Source of the DNA: a bacterium
GTDB taxonomy: Bacteria; Cyanobacteriota; Vampirovibrionia; Obscuribacterales; Obscuribacteraceae
Assembly: GCA_018062085.1 (NCBI GenBank)
Contig: JAGOSY010000001.1
Location: 124,001-188,000 of the forward strand
Length of the DNA stretch: 64,000 nt
Direction: 5' to 3'
The notes under the pieces are model-generated. The model ran no database searches, was not told where the DNA came from, and was given only the letters and a program-made list of their open reading frames with translations. Made by a program: the position numbers and the translations under genes. Of this stretch, positions 25,117-33,547 are shown piece by piece. Positions within the stretch are counted from its first letter, which is position 1; the number at the start of each line of letters is the position of its first letter.

Positions 25117-25225
25117 GCAGGACCGGCTCCCAAGTCACTCTAGAATGGATTCAGAATATACTGATAAGGAATCTATCTTCCAAACAATGTAGCGTACGAG
25201 AGTTCGCCGTACAATTCCATAAGAG

Positions 25226-25315
25226 GGTTTGATCATGACACTAAGAGACAAAAAAGAAGAGCGCATCGATGCCAGGCTAACGGCAGAGGCAAACAGCACA
25301 ATCTGCATAATCTAA
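25226..25315 (+). pseudogene. 5' fragment of a DUF1778 antitoxin gene
   Basis: From the AGGGTTTGATCATGAC leader to about 25292 this is nearly base-for-base the start of the intact DUF1778 gene at 33835-34116, including the ribosome-binding region and the codons for DKKEERIDARLTAEA. One A is missing in the AAACAGCA run compared with the intact copy, and the frame stops at 25313-25315. The rest of the antitoxin is gone and unrelated sequence follows. Confidence 0.8.
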
Positions 25316-25323
25316 GGAAGTTA

Positions 25324-26127
25324 TTGACGGTGCAAAGTCCTCAGAGGTTCAAATCAGCGCTATCCGTGATTCTGGCGATTCTACTCTGGAATCCTGATGT
25401 TGCTCAGGCTGCAGAAGAGCAAACACCAATGGAGATGCCCGACATCAACCAGCTTGATGCCGGTGTCAATGGACGGATGGATTGCGGTCCTGCAGCAGCG
25501 GCTAACTATCTTTATTGGTTAAGCAGTCACGGTTATCCAGCGGTTGTAAAAAAGGGTCAGGACAGTAAATCGAAAATTCTTCTCGAGCTGGAGCAACTGA
25601 TGCAAGCGGACTCAACCGGCACTGGTGTGGCGAATTTTTCAGGCGGACTAAGCGCGTTCTTGTATTCAAAAGGTTATAAGATTCGATCTCTAGAATGTCT
25701 CGGCTGGAGACGAGGGGCGAATCAAATTCCTCCGAATTTGAACACTTTGAAAAAGACCATTGACCAGGGCGGAGGTGTTTTTCTGAATTTTGGGTGGTAT
25801 CGCACTGGAACAGGCGATCGATACTTACGTACGGGAGGCCACTGGGTAACGCTCGCTGGATTTGCAATCGATGAACAAAATCCTGGTAGCTCAAACGTTT
25901 TTGTTGTTTACGATCCCTCGCCTCGATCAGGTTCACAACCCAAACGCGAAACTTTTCAACTAACAGGGCTGACTTCTGGCACTCTGATCACAAACAAAAA
26001 CGAAGTTACGCTTCCGGCAAAGCACTACCTTCACTACACAAAATTACAAAACACTTGGAAAATTCCAGCATCTGCAGATGTTGCAATTCTCGATGCTGCA
26101 GTGTGCGTATTGCCTGAGAAATTGTAG
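25324..26127 (+). CDS. exported C39-like cysteine peptidase
   Basis: A 267-residue protein with a signal peptide (ALSVILAILLWNPDVAQA). The mature part has a papain/C39-like triad: Cys54 in MDCGPAAAANYLYWL, His173 in GGHWVTLAGF and Asp197 in VVYDPSP, all in the expected order and context for the peptidase C39-like family. It therefore probably cleaves peptides in the periplasm or outside the cell. The start is TTG 25324 or GTG 25330, after AAGGAAG at 25314-25320. An inverted repeat at 26139-26162 follows the stop. Confidence 0.75.
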   Translation: MTVQSPQRFKSALSVILAILLWNPDVAQAAEEQTPMEMPDINQLDAGVNGRMDCGPAAAANYLYWLSSHGYPAVVKKGQDSKSKILLELEQLMQADSTGTGVANFSGGLSAFLYSKGYKIRSLECLGWRRGANQIPPNLNTLKKTIDQGGGVFLNFGWYRTGTGDRYLRTGGHWVTLAGFAIDEQNPGSSNVFVVYDPSPRSGSQPKRETFQLTGLTSGTLITNKNEVTLPAKHYLHYTKLQNTWKIPASADVAILDAAVCVLPEKL

Positions 26128-26138
26128 AGAAAAAAGTA

Positions 26139-26162
26139 ACCCAAACCACTTTTGGTTTTGGT
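26139..26162. terminator. hairpin after the C39-like gene
   Basis: ACCCAAACCA and TGGTTTTGGT pair over ten positions with one mismatch around a CTTT loop, 12 bases after the stop. No T-run follows, so termination efficiency is uncertain. Confidence 0.45.
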
Positions 26163-26226
26163 GAATACTTGATTAGGCGCGTTCAGAGTTTGCTAGAATT
26201 GGCCGGAGAAATTGGAGAACCCATTG

Positions 26227-26586
26227 ATGCTACGAACTTTGTTTTTAATTGTCGCTTTAGTTTGTTCATTGTCTGCGGCTTCAGCCAAAGATGCTGCATT
26301 TGATAGTTTTTGGAATGATTTTAAATCGGCCCTTGCTAAAAACGATAAAGAAGCAATTTCCAGCCTATCGAGTTTGCCTTTTGAGTCTTATGACGGAAAA
26401 CTGAACAAGGCGCAATTCATCAAATACTGCGACAAACTTTTCTCGAAGAAAACCAGAGATTGCCTGGTCAAACAGAAGCCTGTAGCCGACAAAAACAACT
26501 ACTGTGCTTTCTGCGGCGAAGAGATATTCATCTTTGAAAAAGTGAAAGGCAAATATGTGTTCACCAATATTACTCCCAATGATTAA
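26227..26586 (+). CDS. small exported protein
   Basis: A 119-residue secreted protein: signal peptide MLRTLFLIVALVCSLSAASA, then a compact domain of alternating helix and strand (AFDSFWNDFKSALAKNDKEA, FIKYCDKLFSKKTRDC, YCAFCGEEIFIFEKVKGKYV). The early helix-rich half with FWNDFKSAL resembles NTF2-like/DUF3828-type small exported proteins, but I cannot place it surely. Three or four cysteines could form disulfides. The frame opens at 26212; ATG 26227 gives the clean signal peptide. Confidence 0.6.
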   Translation: MLRTLFLIVALVCSLSAASAKDAAFDSFWNDFKSALAKNDKEAISSLSSLPFESYDGKLNKAQFIKYCDKLFSKKTRDCLVKQKPVADKNNYCAFCGEEIFIFEKVKGKYVFTNITPND

Positions 26587-26591
26587 CAGAC

Positions 26592-27578
26592 TTAGAAGTC
26601 TGCCATATAGTCAGGCCCCCAACCGAACTTTCTTACAATGTGCAGCTCATTACGTTGCACTACCGATTGTGCTCCGATACCGCTGGCACCGACGCCGACG
26701 CTTACTTCGCCGCTGTTATAGTCGTTGTAGCGATCGGTGGCACTATAGCCGGTGCCTGCTCTTACATCCAGCTTTGATCCGACCTGCGCTCCTACATTGA
26801 AGCGAGCTTTCTCTTCGCCCGAGTCGGCGCTGATGTGTACGTCAGGATTGATCACCGAATTATTTTTGGTGTTGATGTCGGCTCCCGCTCCCAGTGAAGC
26901 CTCACCTAGATTTGTTCGGGCACGGCCGCCAAAGGATGAATCGTCATTGAGATTGGCGTGACCGCCTGCTTGCACACCAACTACCTTAGCCAGGCCTACG
27001 TCGCCTTTATAGCCGTTGTTGAAGCCGTCATCGCCTACACTAGAATCAAATGTATGGCGGGTATGTGCAAACAATACTTTGGCGCCGGTGTCAGCGTGAA
27101 CAGCGCTTTTCGGACCGAGATTGGCTTTTACTGCAGCGCCTGTGTCTACCAGCTTTGCAGCATGAACGCGGCCGCCTACATCGCTGTGCAGGCCATGACG
27201 ATCGACGCCTACACCGACGCCGCCTCGCGCACCGATGGGGCCGAGATTGACGCCGGCATCTACTCTGGTTTCTTGACCGATTTGTGCGCCTACTTTAGCA
27301 ATACCGATGTTGATACCAAATGCCAGAGAATTGTTGCGGCAGCCAATCTTGAAGAGTCCGAGGTTGAGACCGCGAAATTTGTGCTCTGGCTCGTCTGATT
27401 TTTGCTCAGATCTTTGCTCAGATTTAGGCGGGCAGGCTTCTGGCGCTGGCGCTTGCCTGAAAGCTTCTTGGCAAGCCTCTTGGCTCAGTTTTGCACTGGC
27501 GGAAGTCTGTTCGTTGGTGGCAAAATTTTGAGTGTTGTCCATTTGATTAGCATCACACTTATCTGAATGATTGGCCAT
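26592..27578 (-). CDS. Gly/Ala-rich beta-repeat protein
   Basis: A 328-residue protein I do not recognise. Residues 1-70 are polar and probably disordered, with several Cys and EQ/KS-rich runs. From residue 70 on there are many short alternating segments of the type VGAQIG.ETRVDAGVNLG and ASLGAGADINTKNN, about 15 to 20 residues per repeat, which predicts a beta-solenoid or barrel. No signal peptide is present despite this outer-surface look. It is convergent with the preceding secreted protein, with five bases between stops. Confidence 0.6.
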   Translation of the reverse strand: MANHSDKCDANQMDNTQNFATNEQTSASAKLSQEACQEAFRQAPAPEACPPKSEQRSEQKSDEPEHKFRGLNLGLFKIGCRNNSLAFGINIGIAKVGAQIGQETRVDAGVNLGPIGARGGVGVGVDRHGLHSDVGGRVHAAKLVDTGAAVKANLGPKSAVHADTGAKVLFAHTRHTFDSSVGDDGFNNGYKGDVGLAKVVGVQAGGHANLNDDSSFGGRARTNLGEASLGAGADINTKNNSVINPDVHISADSGEEKARFNVGAQVGSKLDVRAGTGYSATDRYNDYNSGEVSVGVGASGIGAQSVVQRNELHIVRKFGWGPDYMADF

Positions 27579-27767
27579 GATTTAGAACACCGTTGCGAGG
27601 GGGGATGCATTCAGAATAGCCATTGGGCAGTGCGTTGTACATGGTCGGATTACGACATATTCGCAGCGTTTTTCGTCGCATATTTCACACTCGTGTCACA
27701 ATTGCGTGTAACGAGCGAACGATGTTTTCAGCAGCACCACTGGTGGTTTTGGCCAGGCCGACTAATT

Positions 27768-27950
27768 TCAGTCACTCAAGCGGGCTTCCATCTGCTCACA
27801 GTTCGCTTGAATAATTTCTATCGCACGCTCAGCGGCGGGGTGAGACCAACCATCTGCTTTCATGCTGTCGTACTCTTCTTTCATTTCTTGCGGTAGCTCC
27901 GCCTTCCCGTACGGTAACAATAACCTGATCTGGGCGAACTTGGGCTGCAA
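27768..27950 (-). CDS. small protein downstream of AbiEii
   Basis: A 60-residue frame starting at TTG 27950 with AAGGA five to eight bases upstream. It has a mixed N-terminal strand (KFAQIRLLLPYGKAELPQEM) and a helix ending AAERAIEIIQANCEQMEARL. It begins 52 bases after the AbiEii stop on the same strand and may be a third gene of that operon. The frame stays open without a start codon back into the end of AbiEii, so a longer protein via frameshift is conceivable. Function unknown. Confidence 0.4.
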   Translation of the reverse strand: MQPKFAQIRLLLPYGKAELPQEMKEEYDSMKADGWSHPAAERAIEIIQANCEQMEARLSD

Positions 27951-28002
27951 ATCTTCCTTGACGGGAAGATTTGATTGCAGCTTTTCGCTGCTCCCTAGTG
28001 GC

Positions 28003-28797
28003 TCAATCAGGGATCAATGGAATAATCTTTTCAGAAATGAGTTCAAATGCCATTGCCGGATCATAAGCGAGGCCAGTTCTGAGCAAGGAGGCAATGTCCG
28101 TCGTAAATCGCCGATCCAAGAGCTTCTCTTCCAAATTTGCTAGCAAGTCTCGCCGCCGAATTCTGCCCTTGCCATGCTCCATATATTTGCCGAAGCACAT
28201 CACCATTTGCTGTGGGTCGCAATCACAATTGACCAGCGCATACCAAAGGTCAAACAGGTCTCGCCCTTTCCGACGCTGATAGAGAGCCCGGATCTTCGTC
28301 CCTAGCAGTTCGTCTAGTGCATATGTCCGCACAGTTGCACTGCCGTCAAACCAGTCGGAGTGAACGGTAAGTGGCAAGTCTTGGTATCCGAGCACAGAAA
28401 AATTCTCAACCATATTAATCTCAATTTTCAATCGCATCGGCACGGCAGGCTCAGCCTCAGACTTAAAACGATATAAGAGTTTGATCCCAGCTTCAGCAAC
28501 TTCACGCTTCGGCACACCCAGCCATGGATCGAGCTTCTCGCGAATCAAATCGAACAAAGGTCCAGCTTTGCCGGAGGTAATCTTAACGAGGTCTATATCC
28601 TCGGAGTAGCGACTACCGCCAGAGAAGTAAAACTTATTTAGTACGGTGCCGCCGCGCATTGCCACTAGTTCTCTCGCGCGGTCATCGCCAAACAATTCTG
28701 CCACTGCCCGTGCTAATACCAAGTCCTGCTCGACCTGAAGGTCGCTACTCCAGGGCGCTTCTGACCGCCACGCATCAATATATGATTGAGGGATCAT
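28003..28797 (-). CDS. abiEii: AbiEii-family nucleotidyltransferase toxin
   Basis: A 264-residue toxin of the AbiEii/AbiGii type, DNA-polymerase-beta-like nucleotidyltransferase family. The active site is visible as MRGGTVLNKF at 47-56 and RYSEDIDLV at 63-71 with the metal-binding Asp67 and Asp69; KIRALYQRRKGRDLFDLWYA is the typical later helix pair. Characterised homologues add nucleotides to tRNA 3' ends, causing abortive phage infection. It overlaps AbiEi by four bases. All core residues are intact, so a functional type IV-style system is likely. Confidence 0.88.
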   Translation of the reverse strand: MIPQSYIDAWRSEAPWSSDLQVEQDLVLARAVAELFGDDRARELVAMRGGTVLNKFYFSGGSRYSEDIDLVKITSGKAGPLFDLIREKLDPWLGVPKREVAEAGIKLLYRFKSEAEPAVPMRLKIEINMVENFSVLGYQDLPLTVHSDWFDGSATVRTYALDELLGTKIRALYQRRKGRDLFDLWYALVNCDCDPQQMVMCFGKYMEHGKGRIRRRDLLANLEEKLLDRRFTTDIASLLRTGLAYDPAMAFELISEKIIPLIPD

Positions 28798-29576
28798 GCC
28801 TCTATCTCAAACTCCTCATCGGCCTTTACTCGCCACCGGTAATCGACAACAGCACTTTCTGCCGATTCATCTCCCGTCAATAAAACCAAGCGAGGCCGTT
28901 GCTCAAGAAGCCACTTCGACAAAGGATCTGATAATTTGTGCTTGCCCAACTTGTCTAGAATGAAGCCAAGTCTTTGAACAACCGACAGTTCAAATCCAGG
29001 CGCAGCCTTAAGGAGTTCGCGAGGCCTCATATGTTCAGCAAGTTCCGATAAAACAACGGCTACAGTGCTCAAGCCACCAAGTTCAAATGAATATCTAACA
29101 AGATCCAGTGCGGTAGCGTCTGGCGAGGAAACTTGCATGTAGCCTGTTCGAGTCTTATGTTTGGTGATTAGTGTTTTGGCAAAATTGCGCTTAGCGAAAA
29201 AGCGAAGTCTCGTCCGTCCGCACTCTATCATTCTGTGCGAGCGCTCAGTTACGACTTGGAATTCCTGTGGGCGATGATGCGCGGCTCCGTATAACTCTGC
29301 TGCACTCAAAAGGGCGACATAGTATGGCTCCCCCGCGAACCTCATCATCTCGTCAATAAACCAAGTCGCTGGCAGGCACCCAGCAACACGATATTCTGGC
29401 GGAACAATCACGTAGAACCCTTTGCGGGGAGTAGAGATGGCACCGTGCTGACGCAGCCTGCTCAGGGCACGCTCGACTGCCTTCTCCGATTTACCAGTTT
29501 CCGACACTATGGTCTGGCCAGAAACGGAATACCGTCCCTTTGCCTGCAAATCCTCAATATAATCGGGTATATTCAC
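28794..29576 (-). CDS. abiEi: AbiEi-family antitoxin
   Basis: A 260-residue protein with an N-terminal winged helix (SGQTIVSETGKSEKAVERAL, LRQHGAISTPRKGFYVIVPP) and the AbiEi_4-type C-terminal body: YYVALLSAAELYGAAHHRPQ, then SSPDATALDLVRYSFELGG. The family represses its operon and neutralises AbiEii. The start is GTG 29576. A repeat shared with the upstream region of the orphan abiEi begins about 30 bases before it. Confidence 0.88.
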   Translation of the reverse strand: MNIPDYIEDLQAKGRYSVSGQTIVSETGKSEKAVERALSRLRQHGAISTPRKGFYVIVPPEYRVAGCLPATWFIDEMMRFAGEPYYVALLSAAELYGAAHHRPQEFQVVTERSHRMIECGRTRLRFFAKRNFAKTLITKHKTRTGYMQVSSPDATALDLVRYSFELGGLSTVAVVLSELAEHMRPRELLKAAPGFELSVVQRLGFILDKLGKHKLSDPLSKWLLEQRPRLVLLTGDESAESAVVDYRWRVKADEEFEIEA

Positions 29577-29604
29577 TGCTTCTCTTCACCATATCGCTTG
29601 CACT

Positions 29605-29692
29605 CGCCCCCTAATTGCGGGGGTTAACGCATACGCTATCGCAGTCATCATACCACAGAAAGAGGGGGAGACCGCAATGGATTTGCATATCG
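29605..29692. repeat. 88-base dispersed repeat, copy A
   Basis: Located upstream of abiEi. Shared landmarks with copy B (32356-32441) are ATTGCGGGGG, ACGCATACGCTA, AAAGAGGGGGAG, CCGCAA and GATTTGCATATCG, in the same order and spacing, roughly 80% identical by eye. Confidence 0.8.
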
Positions 29693-29794
29693 GATAACGG
29701 ACTCATAAGGGTTCCCTGGAGCAGAGTGCTCGTGGCTCTTTAGAGGCGGTCTCAGCTTCATTCCTTCTTCAGCACTCTAACTTTCAATTTCGGT

Positions 29795-31144
29795 TCATGC
29801 CAAAATCCCGCCATACTGACTCCAGAAGCTGCCCTTCAGAATGTGGGTTTTACGCAGATGGCTGACATAATCGGCGTGAGGCACAATGTCTTTCCAATCT
29901 GCGATTTTCTCAGACATGGCATCCAGTTTACGCAAATATCCAACACCGTGATGATAAGACTTCGAATAACCTTGTTGCAGCAGTTCATCAAGCACCACTC
30001 GATATAAAAAACTGGCCATGAGGTGGCGCTCGTTGAGTTCCATCGCTTGAGCAAGAGGCAAAATGTTGGCGTACAGACCGCGTTTGAGAGGCACCACATG
30101 TTGCCAGAGATATTTCTCGGCATCATCAAAGCGTTTACCATTTAAGAGAAAATGGGCGTCAGAATAAGTCACGCCATGGGTGGCAAAGATTTCGGACATC
30201 TCGCCGTCGATGACCGCTTCACGCTCGCTTTCACCGATGGCCTGCAAAAGCGCCGCGAAATTGTCTTCGCTGCGCACAGACTTGAACAACTTCCAGGCCT
30301 GCGCGGCCTCCTCATCTTTCATGTCCAGAGCTTTGTAGACAGCAAGCAGCAATTTGTTGTATTCGGTCTGACGATTGCGGGTGGCATCGACTTTCTTCAG
30401 CAAGACAAGCGCTCCGGAAGCGTCGCCAGCGTCTAAACGCAAACGCGCAATTTCGCAAATGTCTGCGGTAGACAATGTGCTACTACCGGCAAGGCGAATT
30501 TGCTCGAGCAGATCGAAATCTTTGATCTGTATTGCCAGCGATTCTAAAGCATACGACCACTTCGCTTCATCACCAGGATTACTTTTAACAGCACTCTGCA
30601 TGCGCTCAATCAGCATGCGCAGTTTTTCTTCAGGAATGTATTCAGCAGCACCAGCAAAAATATTCCAGCGAGAGCCGATGGCGTCTTCGTCATAAAGGCG
30701 GAACAGCTGGTGGCAGAGCCACTCTTTGTCAGTGCATCCGCTGCCGTAATGAACGAGCAATTCGACGGCATCGTTTTGAAAAATGCGCGAAAAAGTGCCG
30801 TCGTCGCGAACGTTATTAAAGACATAGTGATCGTTTTCAATGAAGAGAGAGGTCAATTTGAACCCTTCAAAGCTGTCATGCACACTAAGGCTGAGATCGT
30901 GCAACAAAAATTCGAGTCGCTGAATAAAGACAATTGGCCCGACAATGTCGGCATCTTCGTCGTAAACGCAGTTGGCGATGCGCTCTTCTAGGCGAGCAAT
31001 ATTGGCGGAATCGTCAGAGACTATTCGCTCAACAGTTTGGTCCGCTTCATCTGTCAGTAATGCCAGTTCGAGGATGACATCAGCGAGGGCCTCGGCGCCA
31101 AGTTCGATCAGTGCCGTGCGGCGATCGTCATCATTTGTTTTCAT
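29795..31144 (-). CDS. DUF6880-like helical-repeat protein
   Basis: A 449-residue, strongly helical, acidic protein. The C-terminal region has the landmarks of DUF6880: GVTYSDAHFLLNGKRFDDAE, ALYANILPLA-like region, LYRVVLDELLQQGYSKSYHH and DYVSHLRKTHILKGSFWSQY. The middle contains TPR-like pairs (DICEIARLRLDAGDASGALV). The family has no established function. It lies between the two 88-base repeats together with the orphan abiEi, all minus strand. Start ATG 31144. Confidence 0.6.
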   Translation of the reverse strand: MKTNDDDRRTALIELGAEALADVILELALLTDEADQTVERIVSDDSANIARLEERIANCVYDEDADIVGPIVFIQRLEFLLHDLSLSVHDSFEGFKLTSLFIENDHYVFNNVRDDGTFSRIFQNDAVELLVHYGSGCTDKEWLCHQLFRLYDEDAIGSRWNIFAGAAEYIPEEKLRMLIERMQSAVKSNPGDEAKWSYALESLAIQIKDFDLLEQIRLAGSSTLSTADICEIARLRLDAGDASGALVLLKKVDATRNRQTEYNKLLLAVYKALDMKDEEAAQAWKLFKSVRSEDNFAALLQAIGESEREAVIDGEMSEIFATHGVTYSDAHFLLNGKRFDDAEKYLWQHVVPLKRGLYANILPLAQAMELNERHLMASFLYRVVLDELLQQGYSKSYHHGVGYLRKLDAMSEKIADWKDIVPHADYVSHLRKTHILKGSFWSQYGGILA

Positions 31145-31295
31145 TGGTTTCCTTTTCTGGCGCTAAATTCTCGTTGCAGGCGCTCTGATTATACAGTCAA
31201 TGGTAATAAAGATGGCAGCTGCCCCTCATTCGCTTGCCAATACTTGCAATTTGGACCAGACTAAATCATGAAGATCCGTCCGCCTCTGCCATCGG

Positions 31296-32150
31296 TCACG
31301 ACGGATCTGCTTTCGGCTGCTTCGGCCAAAAATATGGTGCATTTACGACAAGCTGCCAATCTCTTGAGTAGCTGTGCTCTTGAGCAATATCAGCTTGCTT
31401 ACGCTTGAATAGATATGTCTTGCTGCCTCGACACCAAGATACTAAACGCTCTTTGTCACCGGCCGTAAGGTCGTATCCAAAACTCTCCAACAAATAGCCG
31501 ACCCGTTGGATCAAAGACTTAGAGCCATAAGTAGGCAAGTACTCCATGATTCTTTCAATTCTAACTTTGCTGCGGGCCCTGTTGAGAGTCTCTAGAAGAT
31601 CAGAAATACCACCGCATAAATCAGGTCTGTCAATGGCGTCTATTAAGGCCCTTTCGATGGTTGCAACATAGACGTCGGGAGCTTTTGTTATCTTCTGAAA
31701 ACCTACGAAATTTAGAGGATCAATCAGCATCAGCCTTATTTTCAACTTGGGCAAGAACATCTGCTTTCGTCTCCGCGTGGTGGCAAGTATTACATTCTGG
31801 AAGACTTGCGTCGTTAGTCCATGATATTCACAAGCAGAGCCATAGGCTATGAAACTTTCGTTTGAATATTGCCCGGCAACAACAAATTTATCACCTGTCG
31901 AATAAGGGTCGAGCCCGGTCTTGGCCGACTGTAGCTGATAACAACCGCGCCCAACACGAACAAGCCACCCATTGGCAGCAAGCTGCGCAATCATAGTTCG
32001 AGCATTGCTATCAGTAGTCTGATAGAACTCTTTGAAATCGGCAACGCGCAAAATATGCCGATTCTCTTCCTCTGCTGTCAGAATAATTCTGGACAACGAA
32101 GCCGATAGTGGACGCCCTTTTTGGTGAAAATCTCTAATCATACTCCACAC
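31296..32150 (-). CDS. orphan AbiEi-type antitoxin-like protein
   Basis: A 284-residue protein of the type IV TA AbiEi family: N-terminal winged helix (DSNARTMIAQLAANGWLVRV, GRGCYQL), central SFIAYGSACEYHGLTTQVFQ and the diagnostic IERALIDAIDRPDLCGG. No AbiEii gene follows; the next downstream gene encodes a DUF6880-like protein. It is a different subgroup from the abiEi at 28794 by length and sequence. It may be an orphan repressor or a relic. The start is GTG 32150; ATG 32141 is possible. Confidence 0.75.
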   Translation of the reverse strand: MWSMIRDFHQKGRPLSASLSRIILTAEEENRHILRVADFKEFYQTTDSNARTMIAQLAANGWLVRVGRGCYQLQSAKTGLDPYSTGDKFVVAGQYSNESFIAYGSACEYHGLTTQVFQNVILATTRRRKQMFLPKLKIRLMLIDPLNFVGFQKITKAPDVYVATIERALIDAIDRPDLCGGISDLLETLNRARSKVRIERIMEYLPTYGSKSLIQRVGYLLESFGYDLTAGDKERLVSWCRGSKTYLFKRKQADIAQEHSYSRDWQLVVNAPYFWPKQPKADPS

Positions 32151-32355
32151 CCGACCGAAAGTAGTTCAATTCTAGCACCCAGCGCACGGAAAAAACCAAC
32201 AAAAAGCATAACAATTCAACCAATGGTTAACTTCACGCACCTAACGCAAGCAAATACAATGCATAGAGTCATCTATTCAAACCAAGGGAACTTTGTCCGA
32301 TTGGTACCGCAAAACAAGGCGGCTGACAAAAATACAAGAGTGATCGGCGGCCTCT

Positions 32356-32441
32356 CCGCCTGATTGCGGGGGGTTACGCATACGCTAGCGCTATCCTCAT
32401 ACTACGGAAAGAGGGGGAGGCCGCAAGGGATTTGCATATCG
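32356..32441. repeat. 88-base dispersed repeat, copy B
   Basis: Second copy of the repeat at 29605-29692, same orientation, about 200 bases upstream of the orphan abiEi. The remainder of 32151-32641 has no gene I can support. Confidence 0.8.
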
Positions 32442-32641
32442 ACCTGCTACCAACATGCCTGCCTAAAGTGGATTCGAAACGAAGCTCTAACCAATTCGAC
32501 ACTCAGGAAGCGTCTCGGCGTGGAGCCGCAAAACATGTGATTTTCAGAAGATTACAGTCGGCACTGCTAGCCCGGCACCAAATTCGATGGCAACTACATT
32601 CTTAGACTTAAACGTGGCAAACCACTCTTCACCTTAATATC

Positions 32642-32692
32642 TTCATCCGTGGCCGACGTACTAGTATAATCAACTATCGCCTTGGAGCAAGT
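32642..32692 (+). promoter_or_regulatory. promoter and leader duplicated from the toxin-like gene
   Basis: TATAAT at 32665-32670 with a weak TTCATC 17 bases upstream, then a leader ending TCGCCTTGGAGCAAGT before ATG 32693. The same -10, leader spacing and GGAGCA ribosome-binding site precede the 576-residue protein's ATG at 39127 on the other strand (TATAAT there at 39155-39150). Confidence 0.7.
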
Positions 32693-32866
32693 ATGTCAGA
32701 CCTCGAGCCAAAACGAAAGCTAGAGCATAACGAGAAGGCCCTGGACAACTCCACAGACCAAGCATTTGATGCCGGCGCTCATAGTGTTGAGCCAGCGCAT
32801 GTAAAGGCAGCCGAAAACGCGAATCCACATCGACATAGCGGGAGTGCTGGCGGACCAGTTTGTTGA
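32693..32866 (+). pseudogene. truncated N-terminal copy of the HExxH toxin-like protein
   Basis: A 57-codon frame starting MSDLEPKRKLEHNEKALDN and continuing HVKAAENANP and HSGSAGG. It aligns without gaps to the first 54 residues of the 576-residue protein at 37397-39127 (MSDLEPKRKLEHDEKSLEGS, QVKAAEGSNP, HSGSAGG), then ends after PVC. The stop TGA overlaps the GAGGA ribosome-binding site of the next gene. It may be a relic, or a retained head used as a recombination target. Confidence 0.8.
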
Positions 32867-32878
32867 GGAAAAACAGAT

Positions 32879-33130
32879 TTGAGAACAATAACCCCCATAT
32901 CAATAACAGCTGAAGGTGAATACGCACCAAATTTGCATCGCTACCGCGTTCGCTTTCAACGCGACACAGAAGAACAAGAATTTGCCTTTACAGTCGATGA
33001 CAACGGAATAACAGGAGTTAGATGGGATGATGATGAGTTCTGGCGAATCACTTGTGAAGATCCAAAAGTGACAGACCTAATGCAGGCACTGATTTACTTC
33101 CATGAGGCACGCAAAACCCTTTTAGCGTGA
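32879..33130 (+). CDS. TA-associated small protein family, copy 2
   Basis: An 83-residue protein: RTITPISITAEGEYAP, HRYRVRF, EFAFTVDDNGITGVRWDD, then EFWRITCEDPKVTDLMQALI and FHEARK. Same fold plan as copies 1, 3 and 4. The TTG start is set by GAGGA at 32864-32868, which overlaps the stop of the truncated toxin head, so expression is coupled to that frame. In this locus the family sits where a toxin gene's partner would be expected, hence an immunity-like role is possible. No known domain is recognised. Confidence 0.65.
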   Translation: MRTITPISITAEGEYAPNLHRYRVRFQRDTEEQEFAFTVDDNGITGVRWDDDEFWRITCEDPKVTDLMQALIYFHEARKTLLA

Positions 33131-33178
33131 AGCCCTTCTGGAATGCCTGCGCCGCAAGTAAAACTAGCGAGTGATGCA

Positions 33179-33442
33179 ATGCTTACAATGACACCACTTT
33201 CAATTACAGCTGAGGGTCAAATCGAACCCAAAGTGCACAGGTACAGAGTGCGCTTCGACCATGGCGGAAAAGAAGTAGAATTTTCCTTCACCCTAACCGA
33301 AGGGCGAGTCACCGGAGTGCACGCGGATGGCGACGAATTTTGGAAAATCACATGTGAAGACCCATTCGTACAGGACTTAATGCAAGCTATCCTCAATTTT
33401 CACGAGTCTAGACTTACTCACCGCGATAAACCAACAGACTAA
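33179..33442 (+). CDS. TA-associated small protein family, copy 3
   Basis: An 87-residue protein, the closest relative of copy 1 at 22851: the two agree over MLTMTPLSITAEGQIEPKVH at the protein level and are about 85% identical in DNA through that region. Its central block is the fuller version (VHADGDEFWKITCEDP). I prefer ATG 33179 over the frame's first ATG 33143 because the paralogue begins at MLTM. It follows copy 2 by 48 bases. Confidence 0.65.
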   Translation: MLTMTPLSITAEGQIEPKVHRYRVRFDHGGKEVEFSFTLTEGRVTGVHADGDEFWKITCEDPFVQDLMQAILNFHESRLTHRDKPTD

Positions 33443-33547
33443 CAAAATCCCATTTTCATTCTGATGATTGAATTGGCAAAGCAATTTGGAAAGGTGGAGC
33501 GGTCTATCGCCAATAAGTCAGTACCAATCTTTTCGAGGTTCAAACAT

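Noticed and set aside
25145-25192. 15-codon frame with TDKE after the hipB-like gene, considered a hipA start
   Set aside because: Too short to assign; mentioned only as a possible scrap.
26958-27398. Plus-strand 146-codon frame
   Set aside because: Antisense shadow of the Gly-rich beta-repeat gene.
32121-32363. Plus-strand frame between orphan abiEi and repeat B
   Set aside because: Starts inside the minus-strand gene and has no motif.
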